From contig NZ_JAILWM010000002.1 in assembly GCF_025698945.1 (NCBI RefSeq), positions 1-64,000 of the forward strand: a DNA stretch of 64,000 nucleotides, in the 5' to 3' direction. The translations under genes were made by a program, and so were the position numbers. Under the pieces are notes generated by a model. That model had not been told where the DNA came from and made no database searches. It was given only the letters and a program-made list of their open reading frames with translations. Numbering within the stretch: the first letter of the stretch is position 1; the number at the start of each line of letters is the position of its first letter. Source of the stretch: Nitrosopumilus sp. (lineage in GTDB: Archaea; Thermoproteota; Nitrososphaeria; Nitrososphaerales; Nitrosopumilaceae). This document shows, in pieces, positions 9,508 to 18,355 of this stretch.

Positions 9508-10364
9508 TGTCAAAAGTCTGTATTGTGTTTGACCGCTTAAGAGCGGAAGAAAAGATGCTCCAAAAGGAGGCATCAGAACTAGGACATGATACAGTGATGC
9601 TAGATGCAAAGATCACACAGATAAACACAGATAGTAAAAAAGCCGATTTTGATCTTGGAGATGTTGTTTTAGAGAGATGTGTTAGTTATTTTAGAGGTCT
9701 TCACTTTACTGCAAGTTTAGAATTCCTAGACATACCAGTTCTTAACAAATTTGAAGTTGCAAATATTTGTGGAAACAAAATGTTCATGACTTTACTTTTA
9801 AAGAAAAATAATATTCCTACTCCTAAAACATATTTTTCATTTTCAAGTGAGAGTGCAGCTGAGAATTTAGAAAAAGTTGGATTTCCATTAGTCATCAAAC
9901 CAGTAATTGGTAGTTGGGGAAGAGGAATAATGCCAATTAAGGATAAAGATACAATGGACGCAGTTTTTGAAATAAGAGATATCACAGATAGCCCACATGA
10001 TAGAATTTACTATTTGCAAGAAGTTATCAAAAGACCTCCAAGAGATATCCGAGTAATTACAATTGGAGATGAGCCTATTGCAGCCATGTATAGAAAATCT
10101 TCAGGTGGCTTTAAAACGAATATTGCATTAGGAGCAGATCCAGAACTTTGTGAGATCACAAAAGACATGGAAGATCTTGCCAGTAAAGCTTCCAAAGCCA
10201 TGGGGAGTGGCATTTTAGGAATAGACATGATGGAGGATGAGAAAAGAGGTTTAGTTGTTCATGAAGTAAATAATACTGTAGAATTCAAAGGATTAGCAAG
10301 AGTTGCCAAGCAAAATATACCAAAAAAAATGGTAGAATTTGCGCTAGACTACGTTAGGAAATAA
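9507..10364 (+). CDS. argX: LysW ligase, probably ArgX (glutamate-specific)
   Basis: A 285-residue ATP-grasp ligase of the LysX/ArgX/RimK type. It has YFRGLHFTASLE early, the PVIGSWGRG nucleotide loop and the metal-binding HEVNNTVEFK near the C-terminus. It joins an amino acid to the C-terminal carboxyl of LysW. The substrate segment here is SGGFKTN, whereas the paralogue at 15295 has GNWKTN. From memory, Thermus LysX has Trp at this place and glutamate-specific ArgX has Phe or similar. Together with its place between argG and argC, this favours glutamate. The assignment of the two copies is an inference. Confidence 0.82.
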   Translation: MSKVCIVFDRLRAEEKMLQKEASELGHDTVMLDAKITQINTDSKKADFDLGDVVLERCVSYFRGLHFTASLEFLDIPVLNKFEVANICGNKMFMTLLLKKNNIPTPKTYFSFSSESAAENLEKVGFPLVIKPVIGSWGRGIMPIKDKDTMDAVFEIRDITDSPHDRIYYLQEVIKRPPRDIRVITIGDEPIAAMYRKSSGGFKTNIALGADPELCEITKDMEDLASKASKAMGSGILGIDMMEDEKRGLVVHEVNNTVEFKGLARVAKQNIPKKMVEFALDYVRK

Positions 10365-10392
10365 ATTATACTTCATTACGAGGAGGTTTATC

Positions 10393-11439
10393 ATGAAAGT
10401 AGGTGTTGTAGGAGCATCAGGTTATGTAGGTGGAGAGACACTCCGTCTTCTTGTTAATCATCCAGATGTCGAGATATCCATGGTAACATCAAGACAACAT
10501 GTAGGAGAATATCTACACAGAGTTCAACCAAGCTTAAAGGGATTTACCGATCTAACATTTTCAGAATTAGACTATGACAAGTTAACGGACAAATGTGATC
10601 TTGTATTTACTGCAGTACCTCATGGAACTGCCACTGAAATAGTAAAAGCCCTCTACGACAGAGGCATAAAAATAATTGATTTGAGTGCAGATTATAGATT
10701 ACATGACCAGGATGCATACGATAAATGGTATGGATGGGAACACCCACATCCTGATTATTTAGCAAAATCAGTTTTTGGAGTTCCTGAATTACATAGAGAG
10801 GCAATTAAAAAAGCACAACTAGTTTCATGTCCAGGTTGTATGGCAGTAACATCAATGTTAGCCCTTGCACCATTAATTCGAAATGATATCATCGATACGG
10901 ATCATATTGTAGTGGATTCAAAAATTGGGTCCTCTGGAGCAGGGTCTGGTTCAGGAACAGCACATGCAATGAGAGCAGGGGTGATTAGACCATACAAACC
11001 AGCAAAGCATAGACACACAGGCGAAATAGAACAAGAACTAAGTGAAATTGCAGGAAAGAAAATACATGTTTCAATGAGTCCACATGCAGTAGATGTTGTT
11101 CGTGGAATTTTATGTACAAATCACACATTTATGAAAAAAGATATTGAAGAAAAAGAGCTGTGGAAATTATATCGTCAAGCTTATGGCGAAGAGAAGTTCA
11201 TTAGACTGATCAGAGATAAAAAAGGATTATACAAATTCCCAGATCCAAAGTTTTTGGTTGGTTCAAACTTTTGTGACATAGGATTTGATATTGACGAAGA
11301 CAATAATAGATTAATTGCACTATCTGCATCGGACAATCTGATGAAAGGTGCTGCAGGTTCTGCCATTCAAAACATGAATGTAATGTGTGGTTTTGATGAA
11401 ATGAATGGACTCAGATACACACCGTTAACTCCTGTTTAG
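10393..11439 (+). CDS. argC: LysW-glutamyl/aminoadipyl phosphate reductase (ArgC/LysY)
   Basis: A 348-residue NAD(P)-dependent semialdehyde dehydrogenase. The N-terminal GVVGASGYVGGETLRLL binds nucleotide, and the active-site Cys is in VSCPGCMAV. It reduces the LysW-linked acyl phosphate to the semialdehyde. With only one copy in the window, it probably serves both the arginine and lysine branches. It is preceded by a strong Shine-Dalgarno AGGAGGT six bases before ATG. Confidence 0.92.
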   Translation: MKVGVVGASGYVGGETLRLLVNHPDVEISMVTSRQHVGEYLHRVQPSLKGFTDLTFSELDYDKLTDKCDLVFTAVPHGTATEIVKALYDRGIKIIDLSADYRLHDQDAYDKWYGWEHPHPDYLAKSVFGVPELHREAIKKAQLVSCPGCMAVTSMLALAPLIRNDIIDTDHIVVDSKIGSSGAGSGSGTAHAMRAGVIRPYKPAKHRHTGEIEQELSEIAGKKIHVSMSPHAVDVVRGILCTNHTFMKKDIEEKELWKLYRQAYGEEKFIRLIRDKKGLYKFPDPKFLVGSNFCDIGFDIDEDNNRLIALSASDNLMKGAAGSAIQNMNVMCGFDEMNGLRYTPLTPV

Positions 11440-11441
11440 AA

Positions 11442-12245
11442 ATGATCACAATCAAAATTGGTGGAAGCGTTGTTGATAATTTACATCCATCTACAATTTC
11501 AGACATAAAAAAAGTTTCAGAAACTGAGGGAGTAATTTTAGTTCACGGTGGAGGAAAAGAAGTTACAAAAGTTTGCGAACAATTAGGAAAAGAACCAAAA
11601 TTTGTAACATCACCAAGTGGAATCAAAAGCAGATACACTGACAAAGAAACAGCAGAAATTTTTACAATGGTAATGTCTGGCAGAATCAACAAAACCATTG
11701 TTCAAATGCTTCAAAAAAATGGAATTAATGCAATTGGACTTTCCGGAGTAGATGCAAAAATAATAGAAGCAGATAGAAAAAAGAAACTTCTAATTGTAAA
11801 TGAAAAAGGCCGAAAACAAGCAATTGATGGCGGTTATACAGGTAAAATCAGAGATGTAAATGCGAAATTTATCAAGTTGCTCTTAGAGCAAGGGCTCACT
11901 CCAGTTATTTCACCAATAGCAATTAGCGAAGAATCAGAATTTCTAAATGTAGATGGAGATAGAGCAGCTGCATATGTCGCAGGGAAAGTAGGAAGTGACA
12001 AAGTATTGTTCATCACAAATGTAGATGGGCTTTTAATCGATGAGAAACTCGTTACTAATCTAACATTGGCTGAAGCAAAAGAGATCAGACCTAAAATTGG
12101 TCCTGGTATGGAGAAAAAAATACTTGCGTCAACTGAAGCCTTAGATATGGGGGTAAAAGAAGCATTAATTGCTAATGGTCAAAAAGAAAATCCAATATCA
12201 TCTGCAATTGCACATGATAATTGTACGGTGATCAAACATGAGTGA
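11442..12245 (+). CDS. argB: LysW-glutamate/aminoadipate kinase (ArgB/LysZ)
   Basis: A 267-residue amino acid kinase. It has the N-terminal IKIGGSV lysine motif and VHGGGKEV phosphate loop, and later ISPIAISEES and NVDGDRAAAYVA. It phosphorylates the side-chain carboxyl of the LysW-linked substrate before ArgC/LysY. It starts two bases after argC stops and overlaps argD by 8 bp. Probably bifunctional for arginine and lysine, as in other archaea with a single copy. Confidence 0.92.
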   Translation: MITIKIGGSVVDNLHPSTISDIKKVSETEGVILVHGGGKEVTKVCEQLGKEPKFVTSPSGIKSRYTDKETAEIFTMVMSGRINKTIVQMLQKNGINAIGLSGVDAKIIEADRKKKLLIVNEKGRKQAIDGGYTGKIRDVNAKFIKLLLEQGLTPVISPIAISEESEFLNVDGDRAAAYVAGKVGSDKVLFITNVDGLLIDEKLVTNLTLAEAKEIRPKIGPGMEKKILASTEALDMGVKEALIANGQKENPISSAIAHDNCTVIKHE

Positions 12246-13413
12246 AGATCAATTCATGGGAAATCTCTATCAGAGATTTCCAGTTACTATTGAAAAAGGA
12301 GTAGGAGCTCATGTTTGGGATATTGACGGAAAAGAATACATTGATTGTATGGGAGGATATGGTGTTTCATTAGTCGGTCATCAGAATCAAAGAGTAAATA
12401 ATGCAATAAAAGAACAAATCGATAAAATAATTACAGTGCACAGTTCACTGTACAATAAAACTAGAGAAGAATTTTTAAAATTACTAATAGGATTAGCTCC
12501 AAAAGGACTAACACAAGTTCATTTAAACAACAGCGGTGCAGAAGCAATTGAAGCTGCAATAAAGTTTGCAAGAAAATTTACAGGAAAAAAAGGAATGGTT
12601 GCAATGAAAGGATCCTATCATGGAAAATCATTTGGAGCTTTATCATTAACATTTAATCCAAAATACAAAAAAGCATTTGAACCACTTGTGGAGAAAGTTT
12701 CATTTGCATCATTTGGCGACATACAATCACTTCGTGAAGTGATTGATGATGATACAGCATTTGTGATTTTAGAACCAATTCAAGGAGAGAGTGGAATTAA
12801 TGTTGCACCAGATGGATTTTTGCAAGATGTTAGAAAACTCTGTGATGAAAAAGGAATTCTGTTAATTTTTGACGAAATACAAGCAGGATTGGGGAGAACA
12901 GGACGATTATGGGCATGTGACCATTGGAACACAGCACCAGATATTTTATGTCTTGCAAAAGGAATTGCAGGAGGAGTTCCAATGGGTGCAACACTAGTAA
13001 GACCAGATATACTTGCAGCAATGAGTAAAGGAGAGCATTCTTCAACATTTGGAGGCAATCCAATTTCATGCGCTGCAGGAATAGCAGCATTAAAAGCATT
13101 GACTGAAGATGGCTTGATTGAAAATTCTGAAAAGATGGGGAAATTATTCAGAGAGGGTTTAGAGAAACTAAAAGAAAAACACACCATGATTAGAGAAATT
13201 CGTGGAAAGGGATTAATGATTGGAGTTGAGATGAAATTTGAAGTCAGAGACATACTAATGGGTTTAATTAAAGAAGGAGTTCTAATGCTTTATTCAGGGC
13301 GAAATATACTAAGAATTTTACCACCATTAGTAATTACCGAAGATGACATAACAAAAGTTTTACATGCTCTAGATTCTGTATTAACAAAAGAGGAAGAAAA
13401 GAGAGATGTATAA
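12238..13413 (+). CDS. argD: LysW-semialdehyde aminotransferase (ArgD/LysJ)
   Basis: A 391-residue class III PLP aminotransferase. NNSGAEAIEAAIK binds the cofactor phosphate, IFDEIQAGLGRTG holds the PLP-contacting Asp, and CLAKGIAGG contains the Schiff-base Lys. It transaminates LysW-gamma-glutamate or -aminoadipate semialdehyde with glutamate. It overlaps both neighbours by 8 bp, so it is translationally coupled in the operon. A long antisense open frame inside it is a codon-bias shadow. Confidence 0.93.
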   Translation: MSEDQFMGNLYQRFPVTIEKGVGAHVWDIDGKEYIDCMGGYGVSLVGHQNQRVNNAIKEQIDKIITVHSSLYNKTREEFLKLLIGLAPKGLTQVHLNNSGAEAIEAAIKFARKFTGKKGMVAMKGSYHGKSFGALSLTFNPKYKKAFEPLVEKVSFASFGDIQSLREVIDDDTAFVILEPIQGESGINVAPDGFLQDVRKLCDEKGILLIFDEIQAGLGRTGRLWACDHWNTAPDILCLAKGIAGGVPMGATLVRPDILAAMSKGEHSSTFGGNPISCAAGIAALKALTEDGLIENSEKMGKLFREGLEKLKEKHTMIREIRGKGLMIGVEMKFEVRDILMGLIKEGVLMLYSGRNILRILPPLVITEDDITKVLHALDSVLTKEEEKRDV

Positions 13414-13825
13414 AGACAAAGTAGACGAAAAAATTATTGGATATCTGAAAGAAGATTCAAGAGAATCTTTTGTAGATATTGGAAAAAAATTAAAGCTATC
13501 AGAATCAGCAGTTAGAAGAAGAGTTAAAAATTTAGTTGATAGTGGAACAATTAAAAAATTCACACTTGAGTTAGGTGAAGAAAATACAACAAGTGCAATT
13601 GTTCTTGTTTCAGTAGACTCTGCAACAGATACGGCAAAAGTTTCATTGAAGCTGGCTAAACTTGAAGGAGTGAAAACAGTTTATGAAATTACTGGTCAGT
13701 ATGACATCACTACAATAATTAGTGCACCAAGTATTGCAGAAATCAATAGTAGTATTGATGCATTAAGAAAAATTACGGGTGTAGTCGATACAAACACAGT
13801 AATTATTTTAAGAAAAGTCATCTAA
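13406..13825 (+). CDS. Lrp/AsnC-family regulator (LysM-like)
   Basis: A 139-residue regulator. An N-terminal winged helix (about residues 5-55, with SESAVRRRVKNLVDSG as recognition region) is followed by a RAM ligand-binding domain (about 60-139). It is the last gene of the arg/lys operon, overlapping argD by 8 bp. In Sulfolobus an Lrp protein, LysM, regulates the lysine genes in response to lysine, so autoregulation of this operon or of the lys block starting at 13942 is a reasonable inference. Confidence 0.88.
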   Translation: MYKDKVDEKIIGYLKEDSRESFVDIGKKLKLSESAVRRRVKNLVDSGTIKKFTLELGEENTTSAIVLVSVDSATDTAKVSLKLAKLEGVKTVYEITGQYDITTIISAPSIAEINSSIDALRKITGVVDTNTVIILRKVI

Positions 13826-13907
13826 TGCGACTTTCGCTTAAATTATTTATTTTAAAACTAAATTAGGATCAAAAATAATTAAAAATAACGAAGATAGTAC
13901 GAATATG

Positions 13908-13915
13908 TTTATATC
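13908..13915 (+). promoter_or_regulatory. Probable TATA box of the homocitrate synthase operon
   Basis: TTTATATC lies 26 bp before the ATG of homocitrate synthase, in an AT-rich 116-bp gap after the Lrp gene. That spacing would give a very short or absent leader, common in archaea. It marks a second transcription unit separate from argG-lrp. Confidence 0.45.
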
Positions 13916-13941
13916 ATCTATTTTAGTTAGCGATATCAGTA

Positions 13942-15108
13942 ATGAAAGATCCGAATCACTATGCAAACATCTACAATGCATACGATAAAAATCCAAAGAA
14001 AATCAAGGTATTAGATAGTACCTTAAGAGAAGGAGAACAACATCCAGGTGTTTCTTTTACAAGTAAGCAAAGAATTCAGATTGCATGGATGTTAGATTAT
14101 TTTGGAGTTGATCAAATTGAAATTTCGCCTGTTGTATCTAGTGATCATAAAGAAGCAACTAAAACAATAATCAAACAAGGACTCAAGGCAGATATTGTTT
14201 CACATGGACGTGCACTCAAAGAAGATATTGATGTGTCATTGGATTGTGATGCAAAATGGTGTGCGGCATATTTAGGAATTTCAGATATTCATCTTAAAGA
14301 CAAATTAAGAATTTCTAGAGAGCAAGCACTTGAGAGAGCTGTTGAAACTGTAGAATATGCAAAATCACATGGACTAAAAATTAGATTCACAGTTGAAGAT
14401 GGAAGCAGAGCAGAGCCAGAATTTTTACTAAAAGTATGTAAAGCAATTGAAGAGGTAGGAGTCGATAGAATTAGTCTTCCAGATACTGTTGGTATTTTAC
14501 GACCTATTGGAATGTATAATTTTGTTAAAAAAGTCAGAGACGTAGTCGATGTACCCCTTGATGCACATGTTCATAATGATATTGGGTTTGCAGTAGCAAA
14601 TGCATTTTCTGCGTGTGATGCTGGAGTGGACCAAATCCATACAACAATTGATGGTATAGGGGAAAGAACTGGAATTCCACCACTTGCAGAAGTTGCAGTA
14701 GCATTAACATATTTGTACAAATCACCAAATGATTTCAGATTAGATATGCTACTAGATCTTTCAAGATTAATTGAAGATTATACATCAATAAAACCATATG
14801 ATTCAAAACCTATTGTAGGTTCATCGGCATACAAACACAAAGCAGGAACACATCTTGCCGCAATTCTTAGAAATCCAGCAGCATACGAGCCAATTCCTCC
14901 AAGAGCAGTGGGAAATAGGAGAAGAATTGTCTTTGGAGAATTAGCTGGTAAAACTGGTGCTGCCTACTTGATGTCATTATTGGGACTTGAAAAAGATGAT
15001 GAGGGTGCAAAGGCAGTAGCAGCCGGACTAAAGAGTCTCAGAATGGGGGATCTAATTGAAATACCATTGGAAGACAGACTTGAAAAAAGGATAATTAATG
15101 ATAAATAA
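13942..15108 (+). CDS. Homocitrate synthase (LysS type)
   Basis: A 388-residue DRE-TIM metallolyase. It begins KVLDSTLREGEQHPGV with the catalytic Arg and metal Asp. DAHVHNDIG supplies the metal-binding HxH, and GIGERTG follows. These motifs fit homocitrate synthase better than 2-isopropylmalate or citramalate synthase, and the genes that follow (lysW, lysX, lysK) confirm a lysine role. It condenses acetyl-CoA with 2-oxoglutarate, the first committed step of the aminoadipate pathway. Homoaconitase and homoisocitrate dehydrogenase are not in the window. Confidence 0.9.
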   Translation: MKDPNHYANIYNAYDKNPKKIKVLDSTLREGEQHPGVSFTSKQRIQIAWMLDYFGVDQIEISPVVSSDHKEATKTIIKQGLKADIVSHGRALKEDIDVSLDCDAKWCAAYLGISDIHLKDKLRISREQALERAVETVEYAKSHGLKIRFTVEDGSRAEPEFLLKVCKAIEEVGVDRISLPDTVGILRPIGMYNFVKKVRDVVDVPLDAHVHNDIGFAVANAFSACDAGVDQIHTTIDGIGERTGIPPLAEVAVALTYLYKSPNDFRLDMLLDLSRLIEDYTSIKPYDSKPIVGSSAYKHKAGTHLAAILRNPAAYEPIPPRAVGNRRRIVFGELAGKTGAAYLMSLLGLEKDDEGAKAVAAGLKSLRMGDLIEIPLEDRLEKRIINDK

Positions 15109-15130
15109 AGAGGATTAATGGAGAGAAGAT

Positions 15131-15298
15131 ATGTCAAAATGTGAAGAATGTGATGCAGAGATTTCCATACCAAGTGACGCACTTGAAGGAGAGATTGTAA
15201 CATGTCCGGAATGTGGCGCAAGTTTTGAATTAGCAAAAGGTTCAGACGGTTTCGATCTAAAGCCTGCCCAAACGGTTGGCGAGGATTGGGGGCAGTGA
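15131..15298 (+). CDS. lysW: LysW-like carrier protein, copy 2, ending in Gln
   Basis: A 55-residue protein, the same length as copy 1, with zinc-ribbon cysteines C4/C7 and C25/C28 and a conserved acidic tail. The last five residues are EDWGQ, read from codons gag gat tgg ggg cag before tga. In characterised LysW proteins the last residue is Glu and its gamma-carboxyl carries the substrate, so a genetically encoded Gln is unexpected. The gene lies between homocitrate synthase and a LysX-type ligase, whose GTG start overlaps the lysW stop (GTGA). It may be deamidated, be inactive as a carrier, or contain a sequence error. Confidence 0.88.
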   Translation: MSKCEECDAEISIPSDALEGEIVTCPECGASFELAKGSDGFDLKPAQTVGEDWGQ

Positions 15299-16143
15299 GT
15301 CCTGACGTTACGATTCTTTATGATACCATCCGTTGGGAAGAAAAAGCTCTATTAGAATCAGGTAAAAAAAACAACATAAACATCCAGATGGTAGATTGTA
15401 AGAAACTTGCATTAGATTTAGAAAAAAAACCAGAAGATTATGGAATAGTTATTCAAAGATGTGTTAGTTACTATAGAAATCTTCATTCAACTGCAGCTCT
15501 AGAGGGACTAGGAGTTAAAGTAATCAATTGTCTTAACACAGGAGTATTTGCAGGAAATAAATTATTTACACATATGCTTCTAAAAAAATTTGGTGTGCCA
15601 ACGCCTGATGCAACTGTTGCCTTTTCAAAAGATGCAGCGTTAGAAGCATTAGATGTGCATGGTTATCCTAAAGTCATCAAACCAACAGTTGGCAGTTGGG
15701 GAAGATTAATTTCAAAATTAAATGATCGAGATTCAGCTGAGGGAATTATTGAAAGCAGAGAAAACATGTATCCAATTTATCAAATTCATTATCTAGAAGA
15801 ATTTGTTCAAAGACCTCCAAGAGATATCCGAGCAATAATGGTAGGCGATAAGATTGTGGCTGCAATTTACAGGACATCAGGGAATGGGAATTGGAAAACA
15901 AATATGGCACTTGGTGGAATTGCAGAGCCATGCAAAGTTACATCAGAGATGGAAGAGATGTGTATTAAGGCTAAAAATGCAGTTCAGGGGGATATTGTAG
16001 GGGTGGATTTGATGGAAAGTGATGAAAAAGGATTAGTTGTTCATGAGGTTAACAATACTACAGAATACAAAAACACCGTTAGAGTATGTGAAGTTGATAT
16101 TCCTTCTTTAATGTTAGATTATGCAATAAAGGTAGACAAGTAA
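15295..16143 (+). CDS. lysX: LysW ligase, probably LysX (alpha-aminoadipate-specific)
   Basis: An ATP-grasp ligase paralogous to the 9507 gene, with YYRNLHSTAALE, PTVGSWGRL and the metal-binding HEVNNTTEYK. The substrate loop GNWKTN differs from GGFKTN in the other copy and resembles Thermus LysX as I remember it. It would link alpha-aminoadipate to LysW. I start it at GTG 15295 (overlapping the lysW stop) instead of the in-frame TTG at 15286; this gives 282 residues, like the paralogue. Confidence 0.85.
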   Translation: MSPDVTILYDTIRWEEKALLESGKKNNINIQMVDCKKLALDLEKKPEDYGIVIQRCVSYYRNLHSTAALEGLGVKVINCLNTGVFAGNKLFTHMLLKKFGVPTPDATVAFSKDAALEALDVHGYPKVIKPTVGSWGRLISKLNDRDSAEGIIESRENMYPIYQIHYLEEFVQRPPRDIRAIMVGDKIVAAIYRTSGNGNWKTNMALGGIAEPCKVTSEMEEMCIKAKNAVQGDIVGVDLMESDEKGLVVHEVNNTTEYKNTVRVCEVDIPSLMLDYAIKVDK

Positions 16144-16146
16144 AAA

Positions 16147-17274
16147 TTGGACACACATTTTACCGTCACACCAAGATATGCAGTAAAAATGCTTGAGAAA
16201 GCACTGAGATTGTATACACCGTCACTTAGTGAAAAGCCAATGGCAGAATTTTTAGCTGATAAATGCGATGATCTTGGATTTGAAGAAATTCAAATTGATG
16301 AAGTTGGAAATATTATTGCAAAGAAGGGGTCGGGTTCGCCAAAAATTATGTTATGTGGACATATGGATGTAGTTCCAGGAAAAGTAAAGGTAAGAAAAGA
16401 AGGAGATTCATTGTATGGTCGGGGTGCATCAGATGCTAAAGCACCACTAATGGCAATGTTATTTGCAGCAGCTTCTATTCAAAATAATAACGGAACCGTA
16501 TTTTTTGTAGGAGCAGTTGATGAAGAAGGCAATGCAACTGGAATTAAAAATTTAGTTAAAAAAAAGATAGGAATTGATTATGCAATTTTTGGAGAACCAA
16601 GTGGAATTAAACAAGTAACAATTGCATACAAAGGAAGACTGGCAATTAATCTAAAGATCAGTGTGGATGATAGTTCACATGCAAGTGCACCATGGCTCTC
16701 AAAAAACGCCATACAAGAATCAATAATTTTTGCAAAAGAACTCAAAGACAAATTAGAGGATGGACAAGATGAAAAATCAAAAGGAATGTTGTTAACAGCA
16801 ACAATGACTGAAATCAAGGGTGGAACAAGTCATAATGTAACCCCAAAAGATTGTGAAACTACTTTTGATATACGAATCCCAGTTGATATGGATTGTAAAA
16901 CTGTTGAACAAAAAATTGCAACGCTGGTTAAAGAGATAGCACAAAAAAGAGAAGTAGAGGCATTTTATTCAATTCTTGATGAAACTGAACCATTTGAGGC
17001 GCCTCATAATTCATCTCTAGTGAGGGCTTTCACGCTAGGAATAATGGAAGTTGAGAATTCAAGACCTTCATTAATAAGAAAAACAGGTACTGGAGACATG
17101 AATGTTCTAGGAAATCAATGGCACATTCCAGTTGTCACATACGGTCCAGGTGATCCTCACGAAGCACATACAATTGATGAAAAAGTATCAATTGATGAGT
17201 ATCTACGTGGAATTGAAATTCTCAAAAAAACTCTACAGCACTTAAAAAGACTACACGATAGAAAGATGCAGTAA
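16147..17274 (+). CDS. lysK: LysW-lysine/ornithine hydrolase (LysK/ArgE family)
   Basis: A 375-residue M20-family metallohydrolase. CGHMDVVPG holds the first zinc His and catalytic Asp, DEEGNATG holds the Glu pair, and a C-terminal GPGDPHEAH motif holds the last zinc His. It releases lysine (and probably ornithine) from the LysW carrier at the pathway end. The start is TTG, three bases after lysX stops; the next ATG would cut into the fold. The stop overlaps the dphB start (TAATG). Confidence 0.9.
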   Translation: MDTHFTVTPRYAVKMLEKALRLYTPSLSEKPMAEFLADKCDDLGFEEIQIDEVGNIIAKKGSGSPKIMLCGHMDVVPGKVKVRKEGDSLYGRGASDAKAPLMAMLFAAASIQNNNGTVFFVGAVDEEGNATGIKNLVKKKIGIDYAIFGEPSGIKQVTIAYKGRLAINLKISVDDSSHASAPWLSKNAIQESIIFAKELKDKLEDGQDEKSKGMLLTATMTEIKGGTSHNVTPKDCETTFDIRIPVDMDCKTVEQKIATLVKEIAQKREVEAFYSILDETEPFEAPHNSSLVRAFTLGIMEVENSRPSLIRKTGTGDMNVLGNQWHIPVVTYGPGDPHEAHTIDEKVSIDEYLRGIEILKKTLQHLKRLHDRKMQ

Positions 17275-18311
17275 TGCTTTGGTTTGTAGGTTTAGGTGTA
17301 TCTGGATTCAAATCAATTCCAATTGAAGCTCTAGATGTTTTATCTAAAGCAGACATTGTCTATTTGGAGCAATTTACAAGTCCAATTGGAAAATCAGATT
17401 TAAAAAAAATTAAAAATTCAACAAAAGCAGAATTCAAAGAAGCAAAAAGATGGTTAGTTGAAGACGGCAATGAGATTTTGAAAAATTCAAAGAAGAAAAA
17501 AGTTGTTTTATTATCATATGGAGATCCGTATATTGCTACAACCCATATCGAATTAAGAATAAGGGCAATTCAAGAAAAAATCAAAACATTCTCAATTCAT
17601 GCATCATCCTCATTAACATCTATGATTGGTGAATGTGGTTTACATTTTTACAAAGTTGGAAGAATTGCAACAATAATGAGTGAAATGAAATCACTTACTA
17701 CCCCATACTATGTAATTTACAAAAATATCATTGAAGGAAATCACACAATTCTGCTATTAGAATATAATCAAGATAAGGATTTTTTCTTAGAACCAAATAC
17801 TGCATTAAAGGGATTATTAGAAACAGAAAAAGGACAAATAAGAAATGTTATTGATTTATCAACATTTGTTATCGTTGCATCAAGAATCGGGTTCAAAGAT
17901 CAGACTATAATTTCAGGTAAAATTTCTAATCTAAGAAAAAAAGACTTTGGAAAACCACCACACACTATAATTATTCCAGGAAGGCTCCATTTTACTGAAT
18001 CAGATGCATTGAAGATATTAGGAGAGTGTATTGATGAACCATTTGACAATTCTGAAAAAACTAGTAAAATTTCTACCCAAATGATGAGAAAATATGTTCC
18101 AATGATAAGAGATGCATTAGAAGAAATCAAACCACTCTACAAAGATCAGAAGGAATTTCACATAATATTAGAAAATGCAGAATTATACATTCAAGATGCT
18201 GAGAAATTTTTAGAAGATGGGCAAGACGAGGTAGCTATTTTGAGTATCGGGTATGCTGATGGATTAATTGATGCATTGAGATTGGCAAAAGGCCTTGATC
18301 CAAAAATGTAG
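17274..18311 (+). CDS. dphB: Diphthine synthase DphB fused to a DUF357-like domain
   Basis: A 345-residue protein. Residues 1-260 match DphB, a tetrapyrrole-methylase-fold enzyme: LWFVGLGVSG at the start, LSYGDPYIATTH binding SAM, and HASSSLTSMIGECGLHFYKVGR. It trimethylates the modified histidine of elongation factor 2 in diphthamide synthesis. Usual DphB is about 260 residues. The extra 85 residues are helical, with AEKFLEDGQDEVAILSIGYADGLIDALR-type spacing recalling DUF357, which normally stands alone in archaea. It overlaps lysK by one base but is functionally unrelated to it. Confidence 0.9.
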   Translation: MLWFVGLGVSGFKSIPIEALDVLSKADIVYLEQFTSPIGKSDLKKIKNSTKAEFKEAKRWLVEDGNEILKNSKKKKVVLLSYGDPYIATTHIELRIRAIQEKIKTFSIHASSSLTSMIGECGLHFYKVGRIATIMSEMKSLTTPYYVIYKNIIEGNHTILLLEYNQDKDFFLEPNTALKGLLETEKGQIRNVIDLSTFVIVASRIGFKDQTIISGKISNLRKKDFGKPPHTIIIPGRLHFTESDALKILGECIDEPFDNSEKTSKISTQMMRKYVPMIRDALEEIKPLYKDQKEFHIILENAELYIQDAEKFLEDGQDEVAILSIGYADGLIDALRLAKGLDPKM

Positions 18312-18355
18312 TTTTTAGCGATGAATTAAAGAGAGGGTCTAAGTTAGGAAAAATA

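Noticed and set aside
12780-13253. 157-codon open frame on the minus strand inside argD
   Set aside because: It lies wholly antisense to a well-supported aminotransferase, and its Ile/Ser/Phe-rich composition is that of a codon-bias shadow.
15286-15294. TTG start for lysX, adding three residues
   Set aside because: GTG 15295 overlaps the lysW stop as GTGA, the pattern used elsewhere in this operon.
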